DNA of 49,680 bases from Fragilaria crotonensis (taxonomy: Eukaryota > Bacillariophyta > Fragilariophyceae > Fragilariales > Fragilariaceae): contig JAKSYS010000476.1 of the NCBI GenBank assembly GCA_022925895.1, forward strand, positions 1 to 49,680, given 5' to 3'. Positions within the stretch are counted from its first letter, which is position 1. Each line of letters opens with the position of its first letter. Positions 1 through 10,454 of the stretch are shown piece by piece. The translations under genes and the position numbers were made by a program. Under the pieces are notes generated by a model that was not told the DNA's origin, searched no databases, and was given only the letters and a program-made list of their open reading frames with translations.

Positions 1-34
1 TAAGAAGCAAATTGTGGTTGAGGGGGACATTTAG

Positions 35-861
35 AGCGTCATCTTGAACTGCTCGACCAGCAAGCTGAGAAGCACTTCGTCTTTGATTTTCTCGATGACA
101 TTGAGGCCAGCATTGACGAATTGATTAGTATAGGAAGTCTGAAGAAATTGCGCTCCGCTTCGAAAGGGATCGACGACACATTAAAGCCCACACCAACCGA
201 GGCCGCCGAGCAACCACCACTTCCGGTCAAGAAGCAGGCATTCGACTTCGAGATGCCACCAGACCTTATCACAACGGCGCCGAAGTCGTCAATAGGTTGC
301 ACTGACACAGTTAATACAAACGATGACACTGTCAGCACGTTGAGCTACACCATTTCTGATAAAAAGACAAAGAAAGGTCCAAAAACTGATTTCGTACAGA
401 TGGAAAGTGTTGTCGAAGAGGGGTCATCTCTCAGATCCCGTGATGCATCAAGTACCGGCACACCGGTTTTGCACGTGACGCCGTCAGCGCGTGAAAAACC
501 TCTTTCGTCACATGCTTGCGATGAGGCCTGCGACTCGGACGTTTGGTGCGGAACCGATGACGAGTTATATCCGAAATCGCGCGAAGTAGGCAACGGGGCA
601 GATGCTGATTCAACTGTGATTTCAAACGACCAACCTCACAGTGTCGAAGGGAAGGTAGACAGTGCCCCCGAATTTCATATCTTCTTGGTAACATACCTGA
701 AGTCCCTTGCCGACGACATGTACGAGTGGGGTGCATCTCTCCAGGATTTTGATTTCGAGACTGTTGCCAGCCGAGCAATGCAGGCGATGATGATCACCGA
801 AGGTGATTTGGAGGGAATGATGACCATTCTGCGGACTGAAATAGATCAAACGCTTGTTTGA
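35..861 (+). CDS. Unidentified protein, last exon (5' part outside window)
   Basis: The frame is open from base 22 to a TGA at 859-861, but no ATG occurs in the first 100 bases. A ttAG at 31-34 could be a splice acceptor, so this is probably the terminal exon of a gene that begins left of the window. The translated part is acidic and rich in Ser and Thr. It has a Pro-rich stretch (EQPPLPVKK) and a more ordered C-terminal segment of about 60 residues, including YLKSLADDMYEWG, that looks helical. I recognise no family. An antisense frame over the same bases is shorter and shows no domain. The exon start is inferred; the stop is seen directly. Confidence 0.5.
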
Positions 862-1608
862 GTATTGACAGGCGACCAACGGAGCTACATGTTCACACGT
901 CGACAATGCGTACCGTACTGTTTTTGCTGGTTTCATTTGAGTAGAGAATGTACATGAAGTTGTTAGAAGGCGTTGTAGTATTTTTTCTTACGATGTTATT
1001 TGTAAATACTCCGAGCACTGCCTTACAACTATGCACCCCAGTATACTCCACGAAGTATGTAGTGAACGACGACGAAACAGGAGCCACAATGTTCCCAACT
1101 AGGGGGGAACGGTGCCACGCGGTTTAGGAAAGGCTCCCATTTAGAAACATAAACCGATGAGATGCGGTGATGCAGTTCAATGATGATGCTCACTATGGGC
1201 TCGAAAGATGGGAATTGTATAAGGGAGATTCATCGAGCACCCCAATCTTTTGCGATTGGTCCGAAAACACAAATAGCACACAGCATGCTTACATTATCCT
1301 GCACGCCGTCGTTATTGTCATACACCAACTTCACAATGCCAGAAATCCACCCAACACCAGAGGGAACGCTTGGACCGCTCACCGTCGGCCTGGTGCTTGG
1401 TGACGAATTTGGAATCAAGTTTACGAAAGGTGCTTCGCTGTGCTCGCGGGAAGGCACTGAGCCCACGCAAGAAGCGTACGAACCCCTTCATCAACAAAAA
1501 TGCTTCCAACACTGTCGCCACAGGTACACACGATTCGGGTCTCCTCTGCTACTGTCACGTCCGTGATGGGTCACATAGATTAGTATCGACCATGAACCAA
1601 CCATCTAA
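862..1608. other. Intergenic, no gene recognised
   Basis: Several short overlapping ORFs occur on both strands, but none has a recognisable domain or a splice pattern that extends it. The stretch may be part of a degraded retroelement continuing into the Copia remnant at 1609. Confidence 0.4.
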
Positions 1609-1797
1609 ATGTCCTATTGCACCACTTTTCGCGGTCACGTTGAGCACAAGGTTATAAGCATCCATCCCATCAGTATCAATGATCAGCCAGCAGATTACTT
1701 GACAAAGGCATTAAACGAGGAAAAATTTTCCCAGATTTGTCGTACGAACTGTGAGATCTTCCATACACCGTCGGGTGCACGAGGGATTGTGACATGA
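1609..1797 (+). mobile_element. Ty1/Copia retrotransposon remnant (end of RNase H)
   Basis: A 62-residue frame carries the signature that closes Ty1/Copia polyproteins: RGHVEHKVISIHPI followed by DQPADYLTKAL and a short C-terminal tail. In the intact family this lies at the end of the RNase H domain, where the reverse transcriptase product is processed. Integrase, reverse transcriptase and recognisable LTRs are absent from the neighbouring bases, so only the 3' end of an old insertion survives. Copia elements are abundant in diatom genomes. Identification rests on the DQPADxLTK motif. Confidence 0.75.
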
Positions 1798-1950
1798 CCA
1801 GATAACCAGGAAGGTCCGGCCAAAGTATGTTCTAGCCGTTGAAAGTCGTTATTGTCGTCATTTCAACGTAAGCCGGGCTTAAAAAAACATGTGTTGCGAT
1901 ATTTGTAGCCGGAACGGTCGCTCAAGCCGAGCCGGCAAGGCGTTCTCATG

Positions 1951-2080
1951 TAAGTGGAATTCCACTTAGGGTGAGTGGAATACCACTTAGGGTAAGAGGA
2001 ATTCCACTTAGGATAAGTGGAATTCCACTTGGGGTAAGTGGAATTCCACTTGCGAAGTGGAATTCCACTTACCCTAAGTG
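1951..2080. repeat. Palindromic 21-base minisatellite, block 1
   Basis: About six tandem units of roughly 21 bases, each centred on the 16-base perfect palindrome AAGTGGAATTCCACTT and joined by a TAGGGTA-like linker. Near 2052 the orientation of the linker reverses: TAGGGTA before, TACCCTA after. The block therefore contains an inverted junction. Confidence 0.9.
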
Positions 2081-2150
2081 AAATGCTTCGTTACCGAACA
2101 GGAGTCATACTGAAATCTGTAGGCGACACGTGTGTCGATCGGATTACGAG

Positions 2151-2292
2151 TAAGTGAAATTCCACTCAGGGTAAGTGGAAATCCACTTAGGGTAAGTGAA
2201 ATTCCACTTTGGGTAAGTGGAATTCCACTTAGGGTGAGTGGAAGTACACTCAGGGTAAGTGGAATTCCACTTAGGGTGAGTGGAATTCCACT
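2151..2292. repeat. Palindromic 21-base minisatellite, block 2
   Basis: Seven units of the same 21-base repeat as at 1951-2080, with the palindrome partly eroded in several copies (GTGAAATTCCAC, GTGGAAGTACAC). The period is a multiple of three, so a repetitive ORF (2132-2518) crosses it with heptads such as RVSGIPL. That ORF is an artefact of the repeat. Confidence 0.9.
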
Positions 2293-2656
2293 GACTCCGA
2301 ACTCCGAACCACACCATAAACGCGCCGGCCTCGCTTTTTATCTTTTGAAAACGACTCAGCGTGGAAACGACACTCTTACTATGACGTGTTACGTACTCTC
2401 GGTTTTTCCACGATTCCGACCGAGCGGCCGGACCTTCCAGTACTCGGAGTTCGGAGTACCCTGGTACCTGGTACCCGGTTCAAGTACTGCGAACGATGAC
2501 TATGCATCTACTGTATGATCTACTACTATATGCATGTATGCTTCACCGACGGGATTCACTGGTACAGACTTCGTACAAATCCGGCCTCCGGCCACATATC
2601 AAAGACGCAGTATCGTAACCAAACGATCGTAGGACATGGTGGTCCTTTGAGGTATG
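2293..2656. other. Intergenic, no gene recognised
   Basis: No coding signal is seen. It contains one of the many GTACCTGGTAC motifs of this window (2464-2474), embedded in GGAGTACCCTGGTACCTGGT. Confidence 0.5.
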
Positions 2657-2705
2657 TTCATAGTTCATAGTTCATAGTTCATAGTTCATAGTTCATAGTT
2701 CATAG
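2657..2705 (+). repeat. Microsatellite (TTCATAG)x7
   Basis: Seven tandem copies of TTCATAG, the last one slightly changed. It lies just upstream of the gag-like remnant. Confidence 0.95.
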
Positions 2706-2848
2706 TACATGGGATCCATGACTTTACAAAGCTTATACTTTAAAATTTTACTATAACTTGTTGATGCATACAATACGAGGTGTAAAATCACACTCTTCCA
2801 ATGTGCAAGTCAAAAAGAAATAAAGCAACACCACGGCTGGAAAGCTAG

Positions 2849-3250
2849 ATGTTGCCTTTGCATTCTCACCAGCACTTGATGCATTAAATACTGGTTAAAT
2901 GATACACTTACTATGCAAAAGTTAAGATGAAGATAAAGCAAAATCATGGGTTGCCTTTGCATTCTCACCAGTGATAGCGGTTCAAGGATTGCTCAATTTT
3001 ATGAAGAGCAAAACTCCAAGATCTACAAATCAGTCATCAGGGAAGTCCTCTGCAAGGAACCATTCAAATGCAAGGCCGAAGGACTCTACCAGTTTCTCAA
3101 AGACATCCTTGACAGAGCTGACGAGATGGGATGATCCAATGGCCTCCTGAACATCATGTTGGAGGTGATGGATGACAACCGGCCAGCCAAAGAGGTCCAA
3201 TTTCTTCAAACGATTAACAGAAAATGGAGTTTCATTTCATGTGATTCTGT
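2849..3250 (+). mobile_element. Degenerate gag-like retroelement fragment
   Basis: Translating in shifting frames gives AFAFSPVIAVQGLLNF, then a piece containing KCKAEGLYQFLKDILDRADE, a stop, then NGLLNIMLEV. This order resembles the gag-like proteins of diatom LTR elements (aromatic FxFxP start, a GLxxFLxxxxxRA segment, a GILxIP-like end). The frame changes and has a stop, so it is not functional. A 22-base segment (2851-2872) is repeated perfectly at 2950-2971, which suggests a local duplication. The family assignment is from memory of the pattern and is tentative. Confidence 0.35.
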
Positions 3251-4138
3251 TCCTTGTCACCGTAATTGGAATCATCACAACTGGGAGGGAGAATTGAATC
3301 ATAGGATGAAGATTCTCCTGATGATCTGATTGAACCATCAGATGGTGGTGACATGGTCGTGCAGGTTGTACAGTGGGTGCAAGACAAGTGGAGCACCCCA
3401 TTTCAGAACAGTGTCCTCTTTCATAAACTAGAACTACATGCTTGGGCACACCATCTGACATTCTGGTGCGTGTCCTCTGTCAGGGCAATCCAGAGAGTTA
3501 ATGAGAAGAGGGGATGTTTATACAATGAACCCACAACTTCTTTATTGTTATCCCTAACATCATCCTCGAATACACATTAACATGGGGAGAAGGCTCGGGG
3601 CTCGATAATCACTTTGTCCTTCGTACCAAAATTTGGAAAGTACAGCATACTAAAACGTTCAAAAAGTACAAAAGTACACATTGAATTCATACATAATAAT
3701 TCGGGACTTGCAAAAGACCATTCTCGGTTGGATTTATGATACGTACGAGGTACTACAGTACTTTTCTACAAGTTTTTCTCCTGTTTTTCGTAATGTACCG
3801 TTACTGGTTACAGGTTTGGATGAAATTGTTGGGCTGGCGAACTGGCGAGTTGAAGGCGGATCTTTCGGGTTTTCATTCACTCATGAGCGTGGCAACGTGA
3901 TAAGGTGTGCTGTCTCGAAACATTTACGTAGTCATCCCTGTGGACTGTAAAGTAGAGGGGATCCTACGTCTTGCCATCATTCGAAGATAATGTTTGATCT
4001 TGAAGGTATCTGGACACGGCCGTAGAGTGATACTGAAGAGGATCGTACGAGTAAAGGAGACATGAGGCCTGATGATGTCAAAGGATTTCAGGGCACTAAC
4101 TCGTCAGTAAATCGTTTTCCTGCACCCTTTGCCTGATC
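3251..4138. other. Intergenic, upstream region of the Psb31 gene
   Basis: Only short ORFs without domains (for example 3681-3950 on the plus strand). The last 150-200 bases should contain the promoter of the Psb31 gene, but no convincing TATA element stands out. Confidence 0.4.
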
Positions 4139-4960
4139 ATGAAGCTCTCCGCTGTCGTCTGCGCCCTCGCCGCCACATCCGCTGCTGCCTTTGCTCCTTC
4201 CACTGGCATGGTATGTCCCCTTACGTTTCGTTTTAGAGGGTGCTTCCGTGCTTCGTAATTGGCCTGAAGTTCATAGATCCGTTTGAATCCTCGGGCCTAT
4301 GCTGTCGTCGTAGGCGAACTGTAGTTCTGGTGTCTCCACTTGCTGAACCATGGATGCTCACCTTACATTTTTTGTCTTTATCGCTTGCTTATAGCGCACC
4401 AGCACTTCCTTGAATGCCGTTGACCGTCGTGCTGCTTTTGGACAGATTGCGACTGCTGCGGCTGTTGTTGCCCTTGTTCCTGGTGCCGCTCAGGCTGATG
4501 GTGCCGTCTCAACTGCCACCAAGACGAAGGCTAAGGTTGTTTACGGTGGACGTATCGCTGATTTGAAGAGTGCTGTCGCCGCTGGTGATTTCGACGCCGT
4601 TGCGGCCGAGAAGAACGCGTTCATCCTCTTCAACTCTGGTGCCTACCCAACGGCCAAGGACAAGGCAAGCAAGGCCAAGGCTATCGAGGGAACCAATGCC
4701 ATCTTCTCGGCTGTGCGCTCCAAGGATAAGAGCGCGCTCAAGACTGCCTATGACTCCTATGTGGCATCCAACTCCATCAAACCGATCCCAAACCTTAGCA
4801 ATACTCAGGGCCAGTCATACGCCTCAGACTTCAGCTACCTCGCCAAGACTCCTGCTGCGTAAGTTTTCCAATCCTCGAAACTGTAATCGTATTGCTCTGC
4901 ACATCATCGCCATTTCTAACATTTTTACCCCTGAATTTTAGTGCCATCTACCAACGCTAG
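4139..4960 (+). CDS. psb31: Psb31-like extrinsic protein of photosystem II, plastid precursor
   Basis: Three exons can be read: 4139-4210, 4395-4858 and 4942-4960. Introns are GTATGT...ATAG (184 bases) and GTAAGT...TTAG (83 bases). The 184-residue product starts MKLSAVVCALAATSAAAFAP, a signal peptide with the diatom plastid cleavage motif around Ala-Phe. After it come a transit region and a twin-Arg thylakoid signal (DRRAAFGQ, then a hydrophobic stretch ending AQA at about residue 58). The mature part of about 126 residues has the features of Psb31, an extrinsic subunit of diatom PSII on the lumen side that supports the oxygen-evolving cluster: a four-helix fold with KNAFILFNSGAY and the C-terminal segment SNSIKPIPNL. 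The last exon adds only AIYQR. The exon map keeps one frame and canonical splice sites. Confidence 0.85.
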
Positions 4961-5223
4961 ATGTTGATTTGTGATGCTGTGTCAAATAGCAATACTAACG
5001 ACTTTTTGGCCATGACAAGTAACCCGATCTTGCGGCGCCAGATTAGAGATTAGACTAATTGTTCTCGTACTAGCGTGGGCATTTGTTTCTCTTGCCCGAA
5101 TCAGGTATGGCATATAACTCGAGTATGACGGACAATTACATTGGGTACTCCACTAGACATCACACCAAAAGAACAATGGGAATCACATGGTACTTTCTGC
5201 TACAACAGCTCTTTGGATTGGAG

Positions 5224-6003
5224 TCAAGGGGGACTTGGAGAAGGACCATGCAGTTGCTGTTCGAGACCTTTGACATCGGCCAACTCCCACACCTTGATGA
5301 TTTTGCCATCTTTAAGAGTAAACTCAGTCGCTCCCATCCACTCGACCGGCCGGCCGGTCGGTGAATGACCAAGCAACGAACTGGTGTGCTTTCCGGTAAA
5401 GCGCACTCTGCAAAATGCCTTGTTCCCTTCCACTACCATGGAATGGATTTCACAGTGAAAATCGTCCAAGGCATCGCGGATCGTAGAAACCATCCTCGCA
5501 AACCCATCGTGACCCACACGATCCATTCCAACAGCACCGTTGAAACGGAGTCCCTTGCTACAGACGCGAGGGATGAGTTCCAAGTCTCCTCGGTTCCAAA
5601 TATCGGCAATGAATTTCTTGACTATCTCTCTCGTAACATCGTTGCGTCGAACTAATTCCAGGGCCTCCAGCTTCGTTGTGTCGGAATTCAAGGATGATGG
5701 AGGCGATACGTTGGATTCTGGTGGACGTTTGAGCTCACGATTAGACAAGATCGATGAGTTCGCTGAGCTGCTGTCGAGCGAACTCCTCTCTCTATTTGGA
5801 ATTGGAATAGCTGCCTGGTGAGGAGCAGGAGGAGTCACTCTCTGTACCTGAGGTAAGGGTGGTTGATACTGCGCTTGTTGTTGCTTCGCTTGATTCGCAT
5901 GGTTGTTCGGATCTTCACGCTGGCGCACTGCCATCGAGGACTTCGTCGCGACAACTCCAGACTTGTCGGAATTAGCTTTAGGTTTCTTGGAAAACAGTCT
6001 CAT
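5224..6003 (-). CDS. SnoaL-like (NTF2-fold) protein with disordered N-terminus
   Basis: A single 259-residue frame starting MRLFSKKP. Residues 1-115 are low complexity, with Gln, Pro and Ser runs (KQQQAQYQPPLPQ). Residues of about 120-245 form a SnoaL-like domain of the NTF2 superfamily: REIVKKFIADIWNRGD, DGFARMVSTIRDALDDFHCE, CRVRFTGKHT, and a GKIIKVWELAD end typical of the last strand. SnoaL-like proteins include polyketide cyclases and many small-ligand binding or isomerase proteins of unknown substrate, so the role cannot be fixed. The N-terminus resembles neither a plastid signal nor a membrane anchor. It converges tail to tail with Psb31, whose stop is 263 bases away. Confidence 0.75.
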   Translation of the reverse strand: MRLFSKKPKANSDKSGVVATKSSMAVRQREDPNNHANQAKQQQAQYQPPLPQVQRVTPPAPHQAAIPIPNRERSSLDSSSANSSILSNRELKRPPESNVSPPSSLNSDTTKLEALELVRRNDVTREIVKKFIADIWNRGDLELIPRVCSKGLRFNGAVGMDRVGHDGFARMVSTIRDALDDFHCEIHSMVVEGNKAFCRVRFTGKHTSSLLGHSPTGRPVEWMGATEFTLKDGKIIKVWELADVKGLEQQLHGPSPSPP

Positions 6004-6301
6004 TGTATTGGAGTATGATTTAATTGCGCCAGTCTCAAAGTCCCACGTTCAAACTTGCTTTTCTTTTTCCCTGGTACTAATACGTAATGACCGCAAAATG
6101 AAGATGTTTGAAAGATGTTAATGGCGTTGGTGCTGGTGTGATGGAGGTTTGCAGTCCAGGATTGCTACTCTTAGAACCCACAGCTCATTCGCGTGTGTCG
6201 AGCGTCGAACGTCGTGGTTCGAACCTCACGTCAGACTTCAAACTGTGCTTATAGCAACGAACTTCAGTGTTGCACCCAAGAATTTTTGCGAGATCACTAC
6301 T

Positions 6302-6337
6302 ACTAGAGACCATTCGGGCTCTGAACTTTGGCCTGAT
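6302..6337 (+). repeat. Left terminal inverted repeat of the 5.5 kb element
   Basis: 36 bases starting ACTAGAGACC. It pairs with 11752-11787 with a single T/C mismatch at position 33. Confidence 0.9.
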
Positions 6338-6537
6338 TTCTGGTTATGAGCTCAATGTCGGCCCAAAATTTAACGCCTTCCATGGAATGCAAACTTCAGC
6401 CACAAAGCAAGACATAAAAAAAAATCGTTTAGGAGAGTCGCTGGCCGTGCTCTGTATTTTTACGCGCGCATTTGAGTACCCTTGTGCTCCAGAAATCCTT
6501 TCTAGTGCAAGGGCTCTAGCTACAAGTGTGCTGCGCG

Positions 6538-8039
6538 ATGACTGCTGATGGTGATGATGACAATGATGGCTCGTGTTCAACAACGTGGGAATCGCTGATT
6601 CCTACATCATTCAATTTGACTCTATACATTCCTTCTCTGAAGATCTCTGTAACTGCAGGATCCTTCATAAGATACACCAGCTTGGTGGGTGAGGTGTCAC
6701 CATATCATGTCGGTCGGGTGATTGAAATTGTTGCATCTAAAGATTTGATTCCTGGTGGTTATGAACGCTATGAACTACTCCGTCATGAACCACCAGATCA
6801 ATTTAAAGATGAAAAGCTAGTTCAGTTCGCAAAGGTCAACATCTTCAAGGACAGTCAATTTTTGAGTGGGAGCAATTTCCAAGTGCGAGATGATCCTTGT
6901 CGGTTGGATGGATATCAAAGAATTGTCCAGCTCGACAAGTTTAACTGGATACCATCATATCTAGTTGTCGGGCTAGCATTTGTTGCTACGGAGGATGATG
7001 CCTATGATGATTGTCAAGGCATGTCTAACTTTTATGTTGCAACGTATCGCATCACAGAAAGCGGTAACATCTCAATCATCCCACGACACACATGTCCGCC
7101 GTTTCCTGGTAAAATCAAGAATTTCTACGATGTTTGGTCTGTCGATCACTGTGAGCTTATCTTCAATTCTATCCGGCATATAAGACAAGAAATTCAACGG
7201 ATTCTTTGCCGTGTAGCTCAATCTCAGGGTGACTTTGCAATGAGGAACTCGAAATTGCAGCTACCAAGTTGCTCTTGGTTTTCATCAAGAACACGATGAA
7301 GGCCAAAGGTATTGACAGTATTGCAGCTGTCAAATACACCCGACCCCAAATCCTGCTTTCATGGGGTCTTGTGTATCATTCTTGTCGGCATACTGGATAC
7401 CTTGAGGTGCTACGTTTTGACACAAGTAAGAAATTGGAAGTGTTTCGGTCGCTCTTTGGAAGGATGGCTGGCTTCGGGGTACGCAAGACGCGACCCAAGT
7501 ACAGTGATGGCCGTGTTCTCTTGAGCTTGAATGACGTTCTAAATGTTGTCTTGTGTCCTTCCAAAGAGGACAATGTAACTGCAGACGATGATACAAGCGA
7601 TACTTCTCTGTGTCCCTTTCAACGGTTTGGAATTACAGAAGATGGGATTGACCTGTCGTATGATTCATCGGATGGCACACTGTTGATTTCTTTGCGATAT
7701 CGAAAACTAATTGTGACAAATGAGTCGATGCAATCACTTGCTGGTGTCGGTGTTTCTGTTGGAGGTACTCAAACGCATCCCAGCATTGGAGCTTGTGTCG
7801 TGTCCGGCGAAATTGAGTCCGATGAGAGGTTAAGTACTAAAATTGTTGCAGGAATGGAGTTTATCGACCATACATATGTGATGCGAGTTCAAGAAGTCCG
7901 AAGGACTGAGATACACGCCAAGAAGGTTTACATGATCCATAATACTCGGATGACAACCAAAGTTAATGAATCCGAGGAGGTTGTTGTTTACACCGACATG
8001 GAACACGTTTATCAGAAAATTCAAGAAATGCTAGAATAG
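6538..8039 (+). CDS. Element-encoded accessory protein, frame broken near 7234
   Basis: Two overlapping frames read as one protein of about 500 residues. Frame 1 opens at ATG 6538 and ends at 7299. Frame 2 is open from 7233 to the stop at 8039 and contains NEELEIAATKLLLVFIKN directly after the break. A missing T in the TTT at 7234-7236 would join them (frame -1). The N-terminal half, with GSFIRYTSLVGEV and HVGRVIEIVASK, looks loosely like a BAH-type chromatin-binding fold. The C-terminal half is unrecognised. The ATG is preferred over a GTG 12 bases upstream. The gene lies within the terminal repeats and ends 36 bases from the oppositely oriented transposase candidate, so it travels with the element. 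Function unknown; the BAH suggestion is weak. Confidence 0.5.
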
Positions 8040-8074
8040 GACTATCAAATTTTTAATCGCTCGTAGAAGTGTCT

Positions 8075-10438
8075 TTATTCCCCGTCACTTGTGATGTATC
8101 CCATTTCAAAGCTCTCATCAACATCGCTGCCTGTGGTGCTAATGCTACTGTCGTCATCAATCTCCTCGTTAGCGTTGTCATTGTAGGAACTATCGTCTTC
8201 ATCGTCAAGAACCTCCTCGTCCTCTGCTGTAAAAAGAGTATCACCATTCCCGCTGTACCACATGATTCGACGCTGCAACCAGCGAGCAATACCCAAGAGC
8301 TTACTCTTCTTTGTTGCATTCTTTGATAGGCCACCTCGATTAGTCCGACGAAAAAAATAGGCTTTAATCAATGCGTTTAGTGCTTCCCATCCCTGCTGTG
8401 AAAAACGATGCAAACACTTCCACTCTTGCATGTACCTCATAACATGCGATGACGAGAGCATGTGGGTGTAGTTTGTACATCCTTCTCTCCCGTAAACTGT
8501 TACCCAATCTTGAAACCAGGCATCGATGTGATCCTGAAATGTACTGATCTCATCCAGTGTAGCATCGGTATCTTTCCGGAGAATAATCATAGCAGCTCTG
8601 TATCTTGGAAAGCATCGAAGCAAGCGCCGTTTGTTGTCATCTGAGTTAGGAAATGAGACTTCAATCAATAGCTCGATTGAATTCATGACTGACCGAGTTC
8701 GATTGTTGTCCATTGATAGGGTGCCAACATTCCCTTCCTCTGTCAGGGGAAACCGCCACTGCGAAGGTGCCATCAAAGAACCAAGAATTTGAGTTTGAAT
8801 GATCGTTGTGATGCAACCAATGTACTCTTCCTGTCGCCTTTTTGCACCGCTTGCAACAGTCCACTCCAAAATCCCTTTTCTTGCATTCGATAATCCTGAA
8901 CGAAGAATGCTCTCGATAGATTTGAGACCAACTCGATTCTCCAAGTGAAGAATGCAAACAACAGCCTGAAGTACGAGATACATTGCCTGGTCCTTGGGTT
9001 CGCTTTCAGAGAGCATGCGAGCTATGTGGTGAGCTCGTTGTTCATTTACAAGCTGCTCTCGGAGTCTTTGTTGCCGTTCACTAAGAGTTCCCATGACTTC
9101 CATTCCGCGACTTGCAAGTTCATCAGTAATGTGACGTGACCAAAGCGCCCTCATGTTTGGTTCACTCGGTTGATTGTCTATATCCATGGTATCGCCATCA
9201 ATCATCACCTGGCCTGACTGACGCACATACATCTTTTGCTGATTGTTATTGTTGGCATCATTCATGATGACATCTCGAAGAGAAGTCAAAACTCCAAGCT
9301 CGTCCACTAGCTCTTGTCGAACATTGGGATCCATGAGAAATGGATAGTGATAACAATGCCGTTCTTCCACCTCGCCATTTGTTGGTGGTGCCTTGTTCTT
9401 ACACAATGCACATTGCGACTTATCTTGTGGTACATGCAGAGTTGACGAGCGACAGGGACATATGTAACAAAACTTTTCTTTCACCTTTGCTGCGCCACCG
9501 TCGTCAAGTGCTCCCCACTGCAGTTTCATGTCTCCAGGGAAGGACATTTTGAAGGCGTGACATCGCAAGGCTCGAGACACCTCACCAGAATTAAACAAGT
9601 TGTACAGTGGCCGAAAACCGTCGAGAGTTTTCTTGCTGTCCTTTGCAATAACAATTCGGAGTGGAAAGCAGAGATTGCGACTCTGTACCAAAGAGTCAGG
9701 TTCGTGAAGTAAAAGTGGGCGCTTGGTTACTGGATTGCACATCGCCATGTCATTTAACTTTAATCCTGCAGCAACATGTGATATTGTGTTTGTGAGTTGA
9801 GCCCCATCGGACGTAAGTCCTAACTCAACTGGCCGCTGCTTGGCGATGTTCTGCAAACCAAATGCCTCAAATAGTGTATGAGTGACTTTGATCGAATCAA
9901 ATTCAAAGCCTTCTCCAAACGTATCATCATTATCAACACTAGTACCTTGCTGTCCTTCGTTGTCTTGATACATTCGCCCAATCATCGTAAAGGGGCAAAA
10001 CCTGTCGGCAGCTGCTTCAAGCTTTCTAGCCACTCGCAATATTGTTGATTTGCTTGTCAGTACACTTCGCACATACTTTCCCTGGACATCAACACCTCGC
10101 AACACTTCAATACCTGCAAGACTTAAATTAAATCCAGCAATATCCATAGCTCTTAGGATCTTCCATGGCGAGAAGACATGGCTGCGAAGGTACGAACGAA
10201 CTCTATTAATCATACATGCTTTCACTTCTCCGTCAAGGAAATTGTTGTCCCACATGCAATCTACGAGCAGTGCTGCCTTGCTCTTGTGACGGTATCGTTT
10301 CATCTTCACATTCAAAAATGTCGACAGGAGTAATACCAAAGAGTCACTATTCTCTCCTGGTGGTGCTGCTTGCATTGTTGAAGAAATGTTGGCGATTTCC
10401 GAATGACTCCACTCAAAGGAAAGGACGCTATCAATCAC
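8075..10438 (-). CDS. Candidate DDE-type transposase of the 5.5 kb element, main ORF
   Basis: A 787-residue frame, open upstream to about 10477 without an ATG, so the nominal GTG start at 10438 is probably internal. Visible landmarks are LGLTSDGAQLTNTI (an Asp in a strand context), LQWGALDDGG followed by a Cys cluster (CYICPC, then CALC and a paired His), and a late FSQQGWEALNALIKAYFFRR with a conserved-looking Glu. Together these suggest an RNase H-fold D-D-E transposase with a zinc-binding insertion. A strongly acidic tail (EDEEVLDDEDDSS) ends the protein. I cannot place it in a named superfamily; Kyakuja/Dileera/Zisupton-like or Plavaka-like families are possibilities. The ORFs at 10455-10823 and 10852-11310 are probably its N-terminal parts. 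Confidence 0.6.
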   Translation of the reverse strand: MIDSVLSFEWSHSEIANISSTMQAAPPGENSDSLVLLLSTFLNVKMKRYRHKSKAALLVDCMWDNNFLDGEVKACMINRVRSYLRSHVFSPWKILRAMDIAGFNLSLAGIEVLRGVDVQGKYVRSVLTSKSTILRVARKLEAAADRFCPFTMIGRMYQDNEGQQGTSVDNDDTFGEGFEFDSIKVTHTLFEAFGLQNIAKQRPVELGLTSDGAQLTNTISHVAAGLKLNDMAMCNPVTKRPLLLHEPDSLVQSRNLCFPLRIVIAKDSKKTLDGFRPLYNLFNSGEVSRALRCHAFKMSFPGDMKLQWGALDDGGAAKVKEKFCYICPCRSSTLHVPQDKSQCALCKNKAPPTNGEVEERHCYHYPFLMDPNVRQELVDELGVLTSLRDVIMNDANNNNQQKMYVRQSGQVMIDGDTMDIDNQPSEPNMRALWSRHITDELASRGMEVMGTLSERQQRLREQLVNEQRAHHIARMLSESEPKDQAMYLVLQAVVCILHLENRVGLKSIESILRSGLSNARKGILEWTVASGAKRRQEEYIGCITTIIQTQILGSLMAPSQWRFPLTEEGNVGTLSMDNNRTRSVMNSIELLIEVSFPNSDDNKRRLLRCFPRYRAAMIILRKDTDATLDEISTFQDHIDAWFQDWVTVYGREGCTNYTHMLSSSHVMRYMQEWKCLHRFSQQGWEALNALIKAYFFRRTNRGGLSKNATKKSKLLGIARWLQRRIMWYSGNGDTLFTAEDEEVLDDEDDSSYNDNANEEIDDDSSISTTGSDVDESFEMGYITSDGE

Positions 10439-10454
10439 AATCTTTGCAAGCCGA

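Noticed and set aside
1951-2292. TTAGGG within the minisatellite as telomeric repeat
   Set aside because: TTAGGG occurs once per 21-base unit and never in tandem, and genes continue on both sides. It is part of the minisatellite linker.
2132-2518. 128-residue ORF across the palindromic repeat
   Set aside because: It consists of heptads produced by a 21-base repeat and has no domain.
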